Shown: positions 8,941 through 17,799 of the stretch, piece after piece
How positions within the stretch are numbered: position 1 is the stretch's first letter
Layout: each line of letters starts with the position of its first letter
Origin: Chitinophaga niabensis
GTDB lineage: Bacteria; Bacteroidota; Bacteroidia; Chitinophagales; Chitinophagaceae
Length of the DNA stretch: 64,000 nt
Assembly (NCBI RefSeq): GCF_039545795.1
Contig: NZ_CP154260.1
Location: forward strand, 1,741,001-1,805,000
Direction: 5' to 3'
Made by a program: the position numbers and the translations under genes
The notes under the pieces: model-generated
What the model was told of the DNA's origin: nothing
Database searches by the model: none
Seen by the model: only the letters and a program-made list of their open reading frames with translations

Positions 8941-11900
8941 ATGAAAAAAAATCTTTTCGGCAGGAGGGCGTTCTCTGAACATCCTTCCTCCCGGCTAATG
9001 CTTCATGTTATGCGAAACATTACTTTTCTGATGCTGGTTTGTATCATGCAGGTATCAGCTACCAGCTATTCGCAAGATGTACGCCTCACCCTGAACCTGA
9101 AAGATGCCAGCCTGACCCGCTTGTTCGGGATCATTCAGCAACAGAGCGATTACAAATTCCTGTACAACCTGGAGGATGTAAACAATTCCCCCCGCCTGAA
9201 TATCCGGGTGAAAGATGCTACTATTCCCGAGATCCTGGCCATCTGTTTTAAAGACTATCCACTAGGATACCGCATCTCCAACAAAACGGTGGTAGTGGTG
9301 CCACGTACTGAATTGCCTGTACCCGTAGCTGAGAAAAAAGAAGTGACGGTATTGGTGGTGAAAGGAATGGTCACCGATGATAAAGGGCAGGCATTGCCGG
9401 GTGTGAGTGTGGCACTGAAACAAAGCTCACTGGGCACAGCCACAGATACAGAAGGGAATTACTCAATTACGCTGCCTGATGGTGATGGTACACTGATCTT
9501 TTCCTATATCGGGTTTGTGAAACAGGAAGTGCCGGTGAATAAACGCAGCAGCATCCTTGTTCGGCTTGTGCGGGATGTAACAGGCCTCCAGGAAACGGTG
9601 GTGGTAGGATATGGTACAGCAAGAAGAGGAGACCTCACAGGTGCTATTAACACGGTGTCTGCAGCTTCATTTGAAAAGCAACCGGTCATCCGTGTGGAGG
9701 ATGCATTGAAAGGACGTGCTCCCGGTGTACAGGTGCAAAAGCCGAACGGCACACCCGGCGCAGGCATGAAGATCCGTATCCGGGGAGGTAATTCCATTAC
9801 CGGCAACAGTGATCCGCTATATGTTATTGATGGGATCATTGGTGGAGATATCAGAACACTGAACCCCAATGATATTGCATCAATGGACATTCTGAAAGAT
9901 GCTTCCTCCACCGCTATTTATGGTTCCCGTGGCGCCAATGGCGTAGTGATCATCACCACTAAAAGCGGCAGGCCGGGCCGGGCTAACGTTACCTTCGATG
10001 CATTTTACAGTACGGATAAAGTAAGTAAGAAATACGATCTGCTGAATGCAGTAGAGTATATGCAGGTGGCCAATGAAAAGCAAAGTGTAGATGGCCTCAA
10101 CCCCCTGTTCACAGCAGCACAGATCGATGAGGTGCGCAGAACGGGAGGTACGGACTGGCAGGATGAAATTCTCCGCACAGGCAGCACCCAGAACTATCAG
10201 CTGTCTTTCAGCGGAGGAACGGAAAACACAAGATACTATGTATCCGGCAGCCTGGCTGATCAGAAAGGGATCATTGAAAACTCTGCTTACAAACGTTACG
10301 GCCTCCGTGCAAATGTGAAATCTAAAATGAGCAAACGGCTGGACTTTTCCCTGAACCTCTATGGCACATTTGAAAAGTCCAGGAACATCTATGGATACGA
10401 TGGCCGTAATACGGCACTGGGAAGTGCCCTGATCTTTTCTCCAAATGTTTCCGTATGGGATACGGCTACAAAGGATTACAGGAGGTCTCCTTCATATGGC
10501 CCCATCACCTCCAACCCTGTATTTACGACCAACGAGCAGATCTTTGATGGTAACATACTGAATGTACTGGCAAGTTCGCAGCTGCATTACATGATCACAG
10601 ATGAACTGTCTGCTACTATCAGCGGCGGCGTGAACGGCAACAATTACAATAACCCTTACCTGAAAAGATACCAGCCGGGCAACAACCTGTCCAGCACAGA
10701 AGCCGGGTACGACAATGGTTTCACCTGGACCTTGCAGAACACCAATATGCTCAATTATGCCAAGGTGTTTAACAGCATCCACTCGCTGAAGATCACCGCT
10801 GGTTATGAGCAGCAGCTGAGCACTACCAAATTCAGCACAGCCTGGGCCACCGGCTTCCCCACCATTGCATTAGGGTACAATGATATTTCCCTTGGTGCCA
10901 CCCGCAGAGTAGGTTCCGGTTTTTCACAATGGTCCCTGCAATCTTACCTGGGCCGTGTGAATTACACGCTGAAAGACAGGTACCTGTTCACGGTTACTTT
11001 TCGTGCGGATGGTTCTTCCAAATTCAAAGGCAACAACAAATACGGTTACTTCCCTTCCGGCGCTTTTGCATGGAGGATCTCAGAAGAGCCGTTTATTCAT
11101 AACCTGAATGTATTCAGTGATCTTAAACTGAGAACGAGTTACGGACTCACTGGCAACCAGTCCATCGGCCCCTATAAGACACTCAACCTGCTGCAAACAT
11201 TTGAAAGAGGTTATCCTTTCAACGGAAGCAGCCTGGGTGTGGGGATTGGGCCGGGTACACCTGCTAATCCTGATCTGAAATGGGAAACAACTGCACAGCT
11301 GGATATTGGTGTCGACTTTGGTTTCTTCGGCGGCAGATTGAATGGTGCGCTGGATTATTATCACAAAAAAACTACAGACTTATTATTGGATGTGAATATC
11401 CCTGATTACAACGGCGGCGGTACCCGCACGAGTAATGTGGGCTCTTTGCAGAACCGGGGTGTTGAGCTGTTGCTGAATGGTGTTGTAATAGACAAGCCTG
11501 CCCTGCGGCTGGAAACCGGGTTTAATATCAGTGCCAACCGCAGCAAAGTACTGGACCTGGGCGGTGCTAAAGAGATCTATACCAATGGCGGATATAACGT
11601 AGGCCTCAATCCATTCATCGTAAAAGTAGGAGAGCCGCTGGGGCAGTTCAGAGGGTATGTATACCAGGGCGTGTGGAAAACAGCAGAAGCAGCAGAGGCC
11701 GCTAAAGTACAACGGCAACCGGGAGATGCACATTACCTGAACGTGAATGGAGATGGTGAGATCAGCGGACCGGATATGATGAGGATCGGCAAAGCGGCAC
11801 CTGATTTTACCTGGGGCTGGAATACCACGCTGGAGTGGCGAAACTTTGATCTGAACCTTCTCTTTAGCGGCATGCAGGGGAACGATGTATGGAACTATAC

Positions 11901-12303
11901 ACGCTGGCTGCCTATGAGTTTTAGTACAGATGCAAGATATGCCACAGCCAGAGAGGTATTAAACAGATGGACGCCGAAGAACGAAAACTCAGATATTCCC
12001 GGTATCACCACTTCTACCAATACCCTGCAGCAATCCAGCCAGTTTGTGGAAGACGGTAGTTTCATCCGCCTGTCCAATCTTTCCCTTGGTTACAATCTGC
12101 CGCTTTCTGTAATGAAAAGTATGAAGATCAGCCAGGCGAGGTTTTATGTAAGCGGACAGAACCTTTTTGTTATTACAAAATACAAGGGATTTGATCCGGA
12201 GTTATCTACTACACCTACTACTTCAGATGTGGCGATGGGAATCGATAACAGTACGTATCCTGCATTCAGGACCATTACAGTAGGTTTAAGGCTCGTACTT
12301 TAA
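8941..12303 (+). CDS. STN-bearing SusC/RagA TonB-dependent transducer-transporter
   Basis: Outer-membrane importer with a signalling extension, 1120 residues. After a long N-terminal region and signal peptide (cleavage near SYSQ, residue 45) comes a secretin/TonB N-terminal (STN) domain at about 46-122 (DVRLTLNLKDASLTRLFGII), then a carboxypeptidase-regulatory-like domain (about 137-215, QALPGVSVALKQ), the plug (ETVVVGYGTARRGDLTGAI, ILKDASSTAIYGSRGANGV) and a barrel ending in TVGLRLVL. The STN domain should contact the FecR protein encoded upstream and report substrate binding. The next gene, susD, begins 12 bases after the stop. Starts at Met20 or Met24 are possible alternatives, but the chosen start matches related proteins with an extended N-region. 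Confidence 0.96.
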   Translation: MKKNLFGRRAFSEHPSSRLMLHVMRNITFLMLVCIMQVSATSYSQDVRLTLNLKDASLTRLFGIIQQQSDYKFLYNLEDVNNSPRLNIRVKDATIPEILAICFKDYPLGYRISNKTVVVVPRTELPVPVAEKKEVTVLVVKGMVTDDKGQALPGVSVALKQSSLGTATDTEGNYSITLPDGDGTLIFSYIGFVKQEVPVNKRSSILVRLVRDVTGLQETVVVGYGTARRGDLTGAINTVSAASFEKQPVIRVEDALKGRAPGVQVQKPNGTPGAGMKIRIRGGNSITGNSDPLYVIDGIIGGDIRTLNPNDIASMDILKDASSTAIYGSRGANGVVIITTKSGRPGRANVTFDAFYSTDKVSKKYDLLNAVEYMQVANEKQSVDGLNPLFTAAQIDEVRRTGGTDWQDEILRTGSTQNYQLSFSGGTENTRYYVSGSLADQKGIIENSAYKRYGLRANVKSKMSKRLDFSLNLYGTFEKSRNIYGYDGRNTALGSALIFSPNVSVWDTATKDYRRSPSYGPITSNPVFTTNEQIFDGNILNVLASSQLHYMITDELSATISGGVNGNNYNNPYLKRYQPGNNLSSTEAGYDNGFTWTLQNTNMLNYAKVFNSIHSLKITAGYEQQLSTTKFSTAWATGFPTIALGYNDISLGATRRVGSGFSQWSLQSYLGRVNYTLKDRYLFTVTFRADGSSKFKGNNKYGYFPSGAFAWRISEEPFIHNLNVFSDLKLRTSYGLTGNQSIGPYKTLNLLQTFERGYPFNGSSLGVGIGPGTPANPDLKWETTAQLDIGVDFGFFGGRLNGALDYYHKKTTDLLLDVNIPDYNGGGTRTSNVGSLQNRGVELLLNGVVIDKPALRLETGFNISANRSKVLDLGGAKEIYTNGGYNVGLNPFIVKVGEPLGQFRGYVYQGVWKTAEAAEAAKVQRQPGDAHYLNVNGDGEISGPDMMRIGKAAPDFTWGWNTTLEWRNFDLNLLFSGMQGNDVWNYTRWLPMSFSTDARYATAREVLNRWTPKNENSDIPGITTSTNTLQQSSQFVEDGSFIRLSNLSLGYNLPLSVMKSMKISQARFYVSGQNLFVITKYKGFDPELSTTPTTSDVAMGIDNSTYPAFRTITVGLRLVL

Positions 12304-12315
12304 AACTTTAAGATC

Positions 12316-13779
12316 ATGAAAAAGATACGCAATATAACAATACTGATACTCTTATTAAGCTCCTGCCAGAAGCTGGAAGAAAACCTGCAGGGCTCCCTGG
12401 TGAATGATGTGTTCTTCCGTACGGAATCAGACCTGGATGCTGCTGTAACGGCTATCTACAGCCGCCTTGTCAGCGATCCATGGAATGGCTTTGGCTCTAC
12501 CAGGGTATGGGTGCCATTAATGGGAGCGGATGATCTTACCACACTTTCGGGGGGTAATAAACAGGATTTCAAAGAGTTTGATCTCTTTGCCGGCACCTCA
12601 CAGAACGGGGCCATGCGAAACTCCGGCTGGCGTATACCTTATTCGGTGATCTATGCCGCCAACAACGTTATCGCAAATTACCAGAAGGTAAGTGCATCCG
12701 ATCCGGAGAACATCAATAAACTGGTGGCACAGGCGCGTTTCCTCCGTGCATTTTCCTATTTCTGGATCGTACGCATCTTTGGAGAGATACCCCTGATCAC
12801 ATCCGTTGAAATGAATTACAACGTTGATAAATCTCCGGTGAAAGATGTATACGATCTCATCATTGCAGATCTCACCTATGCAAAGGAACACCTGCCGCCT
12901 TCCTGGCAGGGCGCTCCGGGACGGCCTACGGTATGGTCTGCAAAATCATTGCTGGCACAGGTATACCTAACCATGGGTGGCTGGCCGCTGAAAGATGAAA
13001 CAAAGTATGCATTGGCAGCGGCTGAAGCAAAGGATGTGATTGATCATTCACCCCATGATATCCTTCCCAATTTTGCGGATATATGGCCGCTTAGCAATGA
13101 GAATAATAAAGAGATCGTGTGGGCCATACAGTTTTGTTCTGTAGAAAAATGTAACAGCCCGTATTACATGACCCATGGGGGCTACACCACCATGCCCTCT
13201 GAGGAATCCGGCTGGGACGACGTGTTTTTTGAACTGGGTTTCTATAAAAGATTTCCGGAAGGTATCCGTAAAAATGGTACTTTTCATACGCAATTCACAA
13301 ACGGCATCAGCTTTGAACAGGGTAGTACCAAACATCCCTATATTGCCAAATACAGGGACGGTACAGAGAAAGGAAAGCCTTCTTATGAAAATGATTTTAT
13401 GACTTCCCGGAATATGAACTATCTGCGCTTTGCAGAAGTTCTGCTGATCTATGCGGAAGCACAGGCCATGGCAGATGGAGCTCCCAATGCAGATGCCTAT
13501 AAAGCCATCAACCGTGTACGCTTCCGTGCCGGATTGAATGACCTGGTACCCGGATTAGGTAAAATGCCTTTCAGGGATTCGGTGGTGGCAGAACGGGGCT
13601 GGGAACTGGCCGCTGAATTTTCCCGCTGGTTTGACCTGGTGCGGACGGAAAAGGTGGAAACAGTGAAGGCATTGAAAGATCCATTGGATATGAAAATTGA
13701 TGTGGATATCACCAAAAAGCAATACCAGTCTCCCATACCGGATTATGATGTATTGCTGAATCCTAAACTGGCAAAGTAG
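12316..13779 (+). CDS. SusD/RagB-family glycan-binding lipoprotein
   Basis: Surface lipoprotein partner of the preceding SusC, 487 residues. The signal peptide ends in LLSSC with acylated Cys17. SusD hallmarks include RFLRAFSYFWIVRIFGEIPLI in the N-terminal TPR region, the EVVWAIQF-like strand (KEIVWAIQF) and LRFAEVLLIYAEAQAMADG near the C-terminus, followed by ERGWELAAEFSRWFDLVRTEK. The C-terminal end (NPKLAK) is slightly unlike the usual QNPGY ending. A strong perfect hairpin lies 20 bases after the stop, before the enzyme genes, and could separate abundant susCD mRNA from the enzyme message. Confidence 0.95.
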   Translation: MKKIRNITILILLLSSCQKLEENLQGSLVNDVFFRTESDLDAAVTAIYSRLVSDPWNGFGSTRVWVPLMGADDLTTLSGGNKQDFKEFDLFAGTSQNGAMRNSGWRIPYSVIYAANNVIANYQKVSASDPENINKLVAQARFLRAFSYFWIVRIFGEIPLITSVEMNYNVDKSPVKDVYDLIIADLTYAKEHLPPSWQGAPGRPTVWSAKSLLAQVYLTMGGWPLKDETKYALAAAEAKDVIDHSPHDILPNFADIWPLSNENNKEIVWAIQFCSVEKCNSPYYMTHGGYTTMPSEESGWDDVFFELGFYKRFPEGIRKNGTFHTQFTNGISFEQGSTKHPYIAKYRDGTEKGKPSYENDFMTSRNMNYLRFAEVLLIYAEAQAMADGAPNADAYKAINRVRFRAGLNDLVPGLGKMPFRDSVVAERGWELAAEFSRWFDLVRTEKVETVKALKDPLDMKIDVDITKKQYQSPIPDYDVLLNPKLAK

Positions 13780-13798
13780 AATCATATAACTGATATGT

Positions 13799-13843
13799 AG
13801 CTTCATTTTGATGCAGGTAAAAGCTTCGCATCAAAATGAAGCT
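13799..13843 (+). repeat. Perfect 16-bp inverted repeat (hairpin) between susD and enzyme genes
   Basis: AGCTTCATTTTGATGC at 13799-13814 is exactly complementary to 13828-13843, with a 13-base loop. The sequence after it (GATTATTTTAATAAG) has only a weak T-run. The hairpin ends 15 bases before the chosen start of the next gene. It may stop part of the transcription, stabilise the upstream susCD message, or hide the ribosome entry site of the enzyme operon. Confidence 0.65.
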
Positions 13844-13858
13844 GATTATTTTAATAAG

Positions 13859-16012
13859 ATGAAAGTAATTACCTGGATCTGTCTTTTAAATTGCTGGCTT
13901 TTCTTCCCTGCGCAGGCACAGTGGCGCTACGAGGAAGGAAACCTGCGCTTCGAATGGAATTTAACGAACGATCGTGCAACACTTACTGAAGTGCCGGGTG
14001 GCGCTGTCACCTGGCAGGGTGGCCTGCTCCCTTCATTCCGGATAAAGGATGAAAAAGGGAAGTTCCGCTACCTGAAAGCCCGTGCGCAGGGTATGCCTGA
14101 CGATAAAGGGGAAATATCACTGGTGTTGGAAAAGTATGGCACCGGTACGCTGGTGCTGGAACGCAAGGCATGGGGGATCCGCATCAGCCGGCTCAGCATT
14201 CAATGGCAGGGCAAAGTACCCGCCATAGTAGAAATGTATATAGGTGCATCATCCATAGCAGCTAACGCAGTAAATGTAAAGCCTGTATGGGACAGGCCTT
14301 TTCTGCCTGACTGGCAAACGATGGGCTATTGTGTGCCGGGAGCAAAAGGAGGAACTGTGCAAAGTTATTTTCGTATGTGGGATTTCGGGCAACCGGATAT
14401 TGCACTGGGTAATTTCGGTCCTTCCATGAGTACACCCTATGGCGCTGCTTTCCCACGCCCTGTATTATTTGCGGCAATGGGCAACAGCAAGGGATGGATC
14501 TGTATCGGCGCAGGCAGTGTACCGGATGCTGCCATGACGCTCAAGATACGCGGTACCCGTGGCTGCTATGAATATCTCTTCCGCGAAGATCTCTGGGGCG
14601 GATCGCAACGTACCCGCACCTGGGAAGATCTCCTTCGCATTACAATAGATACTGCTGCCATGGCTGCCTTTGAAAAATATTACGCATCGTTCCCTGTTGA
14701 TGCCAACAAAAAGGTAGCACCTGTTTCTTCTGTATGGAATACCTGGGGCATGTGGCGGTTAAAGAAATACCCCATCAAACCAATTGCAGATTTCATGGAG
14801 AAAATGAGCAATGAAATGATGGTACTGGATGATCCATGGGAGGTTTCACAAGGTGCCGGAAAACCCAACCTCGAAAAGTTCCCGCATTTTTTTGAAGAGG
14901 TGGAACAAGTGCGCCGTAAAGGAACAGATATTGGCATATGGGAAACCGTAGGCTGGATCAAAGACACCCTGGCCGCCGGTCTTGGAACCAATGATCTTAT
15001 CAGGGATGCCAAAGGTAAACCCTGCCTGGCAAACTGGAATTTTGACCCATCAGGTGATGCTTATTATTGCCTGGATGTAAGTTCTCCCCGCACCCGTTCT
15101 TTCCTGGAAGAAAGGACCCGCAGTGTAATGCGCCAGTTGAAACCGCGGCTGATCAAACTGGATTTTGGATATGGTATGCCTAATCCGAACATGGGTGCGC
15201 CAAAAGACCCACGTTTCCGCGGAGAACGTTCTTCCTATGAAATGGTGCGGCTCATTGCAGCCGCCGCCAAAAGTATAGATCCGAATGTGATCATCCTGTA
15301 CTACGGTATTAGTCCCTTGTGGGCACCACTGGTGGATATGGTGTCGCTGGATGATCAGGGGGATCTCTGGTATGATACCCGGCAGGGGCATGCGGAATGG
15401 AGCATATGGGCTTCCCTGCTGTCTCAGCAGCGTGTAGCGATCAGCGGCTCTTCTTCCTATGAATGGAGAACAGATGATGAAGTGTTGATGAACACAATTA
15501 TACTGGGTTCCCCCGGAGCTGTATTACCTACTGAACTCGAGAATGGCGAACCCATACCGGAACGTTTCCTGAACCGGCGGCTCGCCGTGAATAAATGGTA
15601 TCGCCGTTCTGTGCTCTGGAAACCGGTATGGTTCAATAGTACCGCCGGAAATATGGAGGCGCCGCCTAAGCTGCGCAACTGGGGAAGGTCCGAGAACGGC
15701 GTGCTCACAGCACTTACGCTAAGAACAGAAAACGTTCCCGTAGAAAATATAACCTGTTCCGGCAACTGGGGCCTCATTTCACAGGATGAACAATCCATCA
15801 CCACTACTACACGCCTTGCAGTGATCCCTTTCAGCGAAGGGAAAATAGAACTGCCCTGCGCTAGCAAACCTGTGAAAGTAACAAAGTTCAACATGCAGGG
15901 TACTGTGCCTGCAGATAACTGGTCATGGACAGCAGGCCGCCTCACCATTACCGTAACATCCACACAACTGGATCATACAGCAGGATTCCTGGTTGAAACC
16001 GCAGCCTTATGA
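13859..16012 (+). CDS. Secreted GH36/GH27-like (clan GH-D) glycoside hydrolase
   Basis: Secreted protein of about 717 residues with signal peptide ending FFPAQAQ. An N-terminal beta-sandwich (about 20-270) precedes a TIM barrel. In the barrel, MVLDDPWEVSQG, the KFPHFFEEVEQVRRKGTDIGIW segment and LIKLDFGYG follow the order seen in GH36/GH27 alpha-galactosidases, and Asp435 in KLDF is the candidate nucleophile. VSLDDQGDLWYDTR later in the barrel may hold the acid/base. The C-terminus is a small beta domain. It could be an alpha-galactosidase or another retaining alpha-glycosidase; similarity is by motif order only. The open frame extends back to 13808 inside the hairpin, but the ATG at 13859 gives a clean signal peptide. 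The stop overlaps the next start (ATGA). Confidence 0.6.
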   Translation: MKVITWICLLNCWLFFPAQAQWRYEEGNLRFEWNLTNDRATLTEVPGGAVTWQGGLLPSFRIKDEKGKFRYLKARAQGMPDDKGEISLVLEKYGTGTLVLERKAWGIRISRLSIQWQGKVPAIVEMYIGASSIAANAVNVKPVWDRPFLPDWQTMGYCVPGAKGGTVQSYFRMWDFGQPDIALGNFGPSMSTPYGAAFPRPVLFAAMGNSKGWICIGAGSVPDAAMTLKIRGTRGCYEYLFREDLWGGSQRTRTWEDLLRITIDTAAMAAFEKYYASFPVDANKKVAPVSSVWNTWGMWRLKKYPIKPIADFMEKMSNEMMVLDDPWEVSQGAGKPNLEKFPHFFEEVEQVRRKGTDIGIWETVGWIKDTLAAGLGTNDLIRDAKGKPCLANWNFDPSGDAYYCLDVSSPRTRSFLEERTRSVMRQLKPRLIKLDFGYGMPNPNMGAPKDPRFRGERSSYEMVRLIAAAAKSIDPNVIILYYGISPLWAPLVDMVSLDDQGDLWYDTRQGHAEWSIWASLLSQQRVAISGSSSYEWRTDDEVLMNTIILGSPGAVLPTELENGEPIPERFLNRRLAVNKWYRRSVLWKPVWFNSTAGNMEAPPKLRNWGRSENGVLTALTLRTENVPVENITCSGNWGLISQDEQSITTTTRLAVIPFSEGKIELPCASKPVKVTKFNMQGTVPADNWSWTAGRLTITVTSTQLDHTAGFLVETAAL

Positions 16013-17793
16013 AACACCTGATACTCTTTGCCTGGATCTGTTTTTATAGCCTGCATGCACAGGCGCAAAAAGACCTGACCCATAATAGCCGCGTTTTCGG
16101 GCATGCCAAGTCATACCGCTTATACCTGCCGGATGATTATGCAAAAAATGATCAGCGTTATCCGGTAGTGTATTTCTTTCATGGATGGGGCGGCCGTCAT
16201 TTTAAAGATGATAATGCAAAACTGGATTATACCGCCTTGCAGCAACTGGTGAATAAGTACCGCGTGATTATGGTGATGTGGGATGGAAATATAGATGAAA
16301 GTGAACCCCGCCCATATAACATAGGCAATCATGAAGATGTAAAGTTCCGGGTACAGATGAAAGATTATTTCCCGGAACTGATATCGCACATTGATTCAGC
16401 CTATAGAACACTAACCGGGCGGGAGCACCGCAGTATTATAGGTTTCAGCATGGGCGGTATTATGGCTTATTACCTGGGTGGCCGGTATCCTGATAAGGTA
16501 AGCAGTATTGTAAGCATGACCGGCAGTCCTGAGTTCTTCTTTGGTTATCCAAACAATCACACACTCTATCCGGTGCGTTATACTTTTGGTAATCTGCAGG
16601 GTGTAAGGGTACGGATGCATACCAGTCCCACAGATATTTTGTACGGCCTGAATGAAGAAGTGCGCAAAGGTGCAGCATGGGAGGGACTGCCACTGGATTA
16701 TCAATCGCTCGATGGAGGCCATATGGTAGATCTGCCGGGAGAAACACGCGTATTTGAAAGTGCCCTTCGTTTTGTAACAGAAGGGGTTAAAAATACTTTA
16801 CCAGCACCTTTAAGATGGTCGCACTACGACTTGTATCCTGCGTTTGATGTTTGGGGTTATAAAGTGGAAAGTAACCTGCATGAACCAGGTTACCTGTATT
16901 TCAAACATGTTGATAAAAGCGGCTGGGGATTTCGTACCCTCCGTTGGCTCCCTTTAGGAGTACCGATAGCAGGTGTAGAGGCAAAAATGATCACTGCCGC
17001 GGTATATCAGCCGGGGCAGCGGTACCGGGTAGTGCAGTATGATCTGAGAACGAGTACGCTGCATCGGCAACAATTGCTGGCGGACAGCAGCGGTCGCCTG
17101 GCAATCACACAGAGGGGAAGCACGGAAACCGGTATTTACCGGGAAGGTGATCCCTCCGCATGGATAGGGCTGAATCATAATTTACAGTTCTTAAAGAACG
17201 GTCAGAACGAAATGCTGCTACTCTTATTTAACCGTGGGGGTGAGATCAACCAGATAGAGGAACTGGATATCCGTATCCGTACCAATGATGAGGCTGTGGT
17301 GGTAGCAGACTCAGTAGTAAAAATAAACGCACAACCACACGAACGATTATTGCAACTGCCACCTGTACGTATTGTCAGCCGCAAACAACCAACATCGAAC
17401 GGTGAGCCATTCGAAGTGAAACTAATATTACAGATCACGGCAGGCAACCAGGTATCTGAAGACGAAATAATAATACCCTCATGGTTTGATGTGCCGGAAT
17501 GGACAGATATACGCATAGATGGTGATGCGCAAAGGGGTATGCAACTATACAAAGATTCTTCCCGGCTACGGCTCTATTCGGAAGATCTGTGGGTAGCATC
17601 TGAAGAGGAAAGACTGGTGGATGAGATCCTCCCTGCCCGCTGGCCTGATGGGTTTACATTAAGCTCTGTGGTGAAAATAAAAGAAGGCTGCCCAAAGGGG
17701 CACATCATCACCTTTCTGGCCAGCTATGAAACAAAAACATTTAATCCCATCGAAAGGAAAGTGCGTTGGGGTTTAGTCCGAATTAAAATATAG
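16009..17793 (+). CDS. Secreted CE1-like esterase with long C-terminal extension
   Basis: Secreted alpha/beta hydrolase of 594 residues, signal peptide ending HAQAQ. The first 260 residues form an esterase-D/feruloyl-esterase-like domain: SYRLYLPDDYAK, VVYFFHGWGG (oxyanion region), nucleophile Ser147 in GFSMGG and catalytic His in DGGHMVD. This class removes acyl groups such as acetate or feruloate from glycans. Residues from about 265 to the end (some 330 residues, starting near PLRWSHYDLYPAFDVWGY) form one or more beta-rich domains that I do not recognise; they could bind carbohydrate. The start overlaps the previous stop by four bases (ATGA), showing translational coupling with the GH-D-like enzyme. 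The next gene follows after six bases. Confidence 0.75.
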   Translation: MKHLILFAWICFYSLHAQAQKDLTHNSRVFGHAKSYRLYLPDDYAKNDQRYPVVYFFHGWGGRHFKDDNAKLDYTALQQLVNKYRVIMVMWDGNIDESEPRPYNIGNHEDVKFRVQMKDYFPELISHIDSAYRTLTGREHRSIIGFSMGGIMAYYLGGRYPDKVSSIVSMTGSPEFFFGYPNNHTLYPVRYTFGNLQGVRVRMHTSPTDILYGLNEEVRKGAAWEGLPLDYQSLDGGHMVDLPGETRVFESALRFVTEGVKNTLPAPLRWSHYDLYPAFDVWGYKVESNLHEPGYLYFKHVDKSGWGFRTLRWLPLGVPIAGVEAKMITAAVYQPGQRYRVVQYDLRTSTLHRQQLLADSSGRLAITQRGSTETGIYREGDPSAWIGLNHNLQFLKNGQNEMLLLLFNRGGEINQIEELDIRIRTNDEAVVVADSVVKINAQPHERLLQLPPVRIVSRKQPTSNGEPFEVKLILQITAGNQVSEDEIIIPSWFDVPEWTDIRIDGDAQRGMQLYKDSSRLRLYSEDLWVASEEERLVDEILPARWPDGFTLSSVVKIKEGCPKGHIITFLASYETKTFNPIERKVRWGLVRIKI

Positions 17794-17799
17794 TATAAC

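Noticed and set aside
13808..13858. Upstream start of the GH-D-like gene inside the hairpin
   Set aside because: The 17 added residues are polar and would precede a clean signal peptide; ATG 13859 is preferred.
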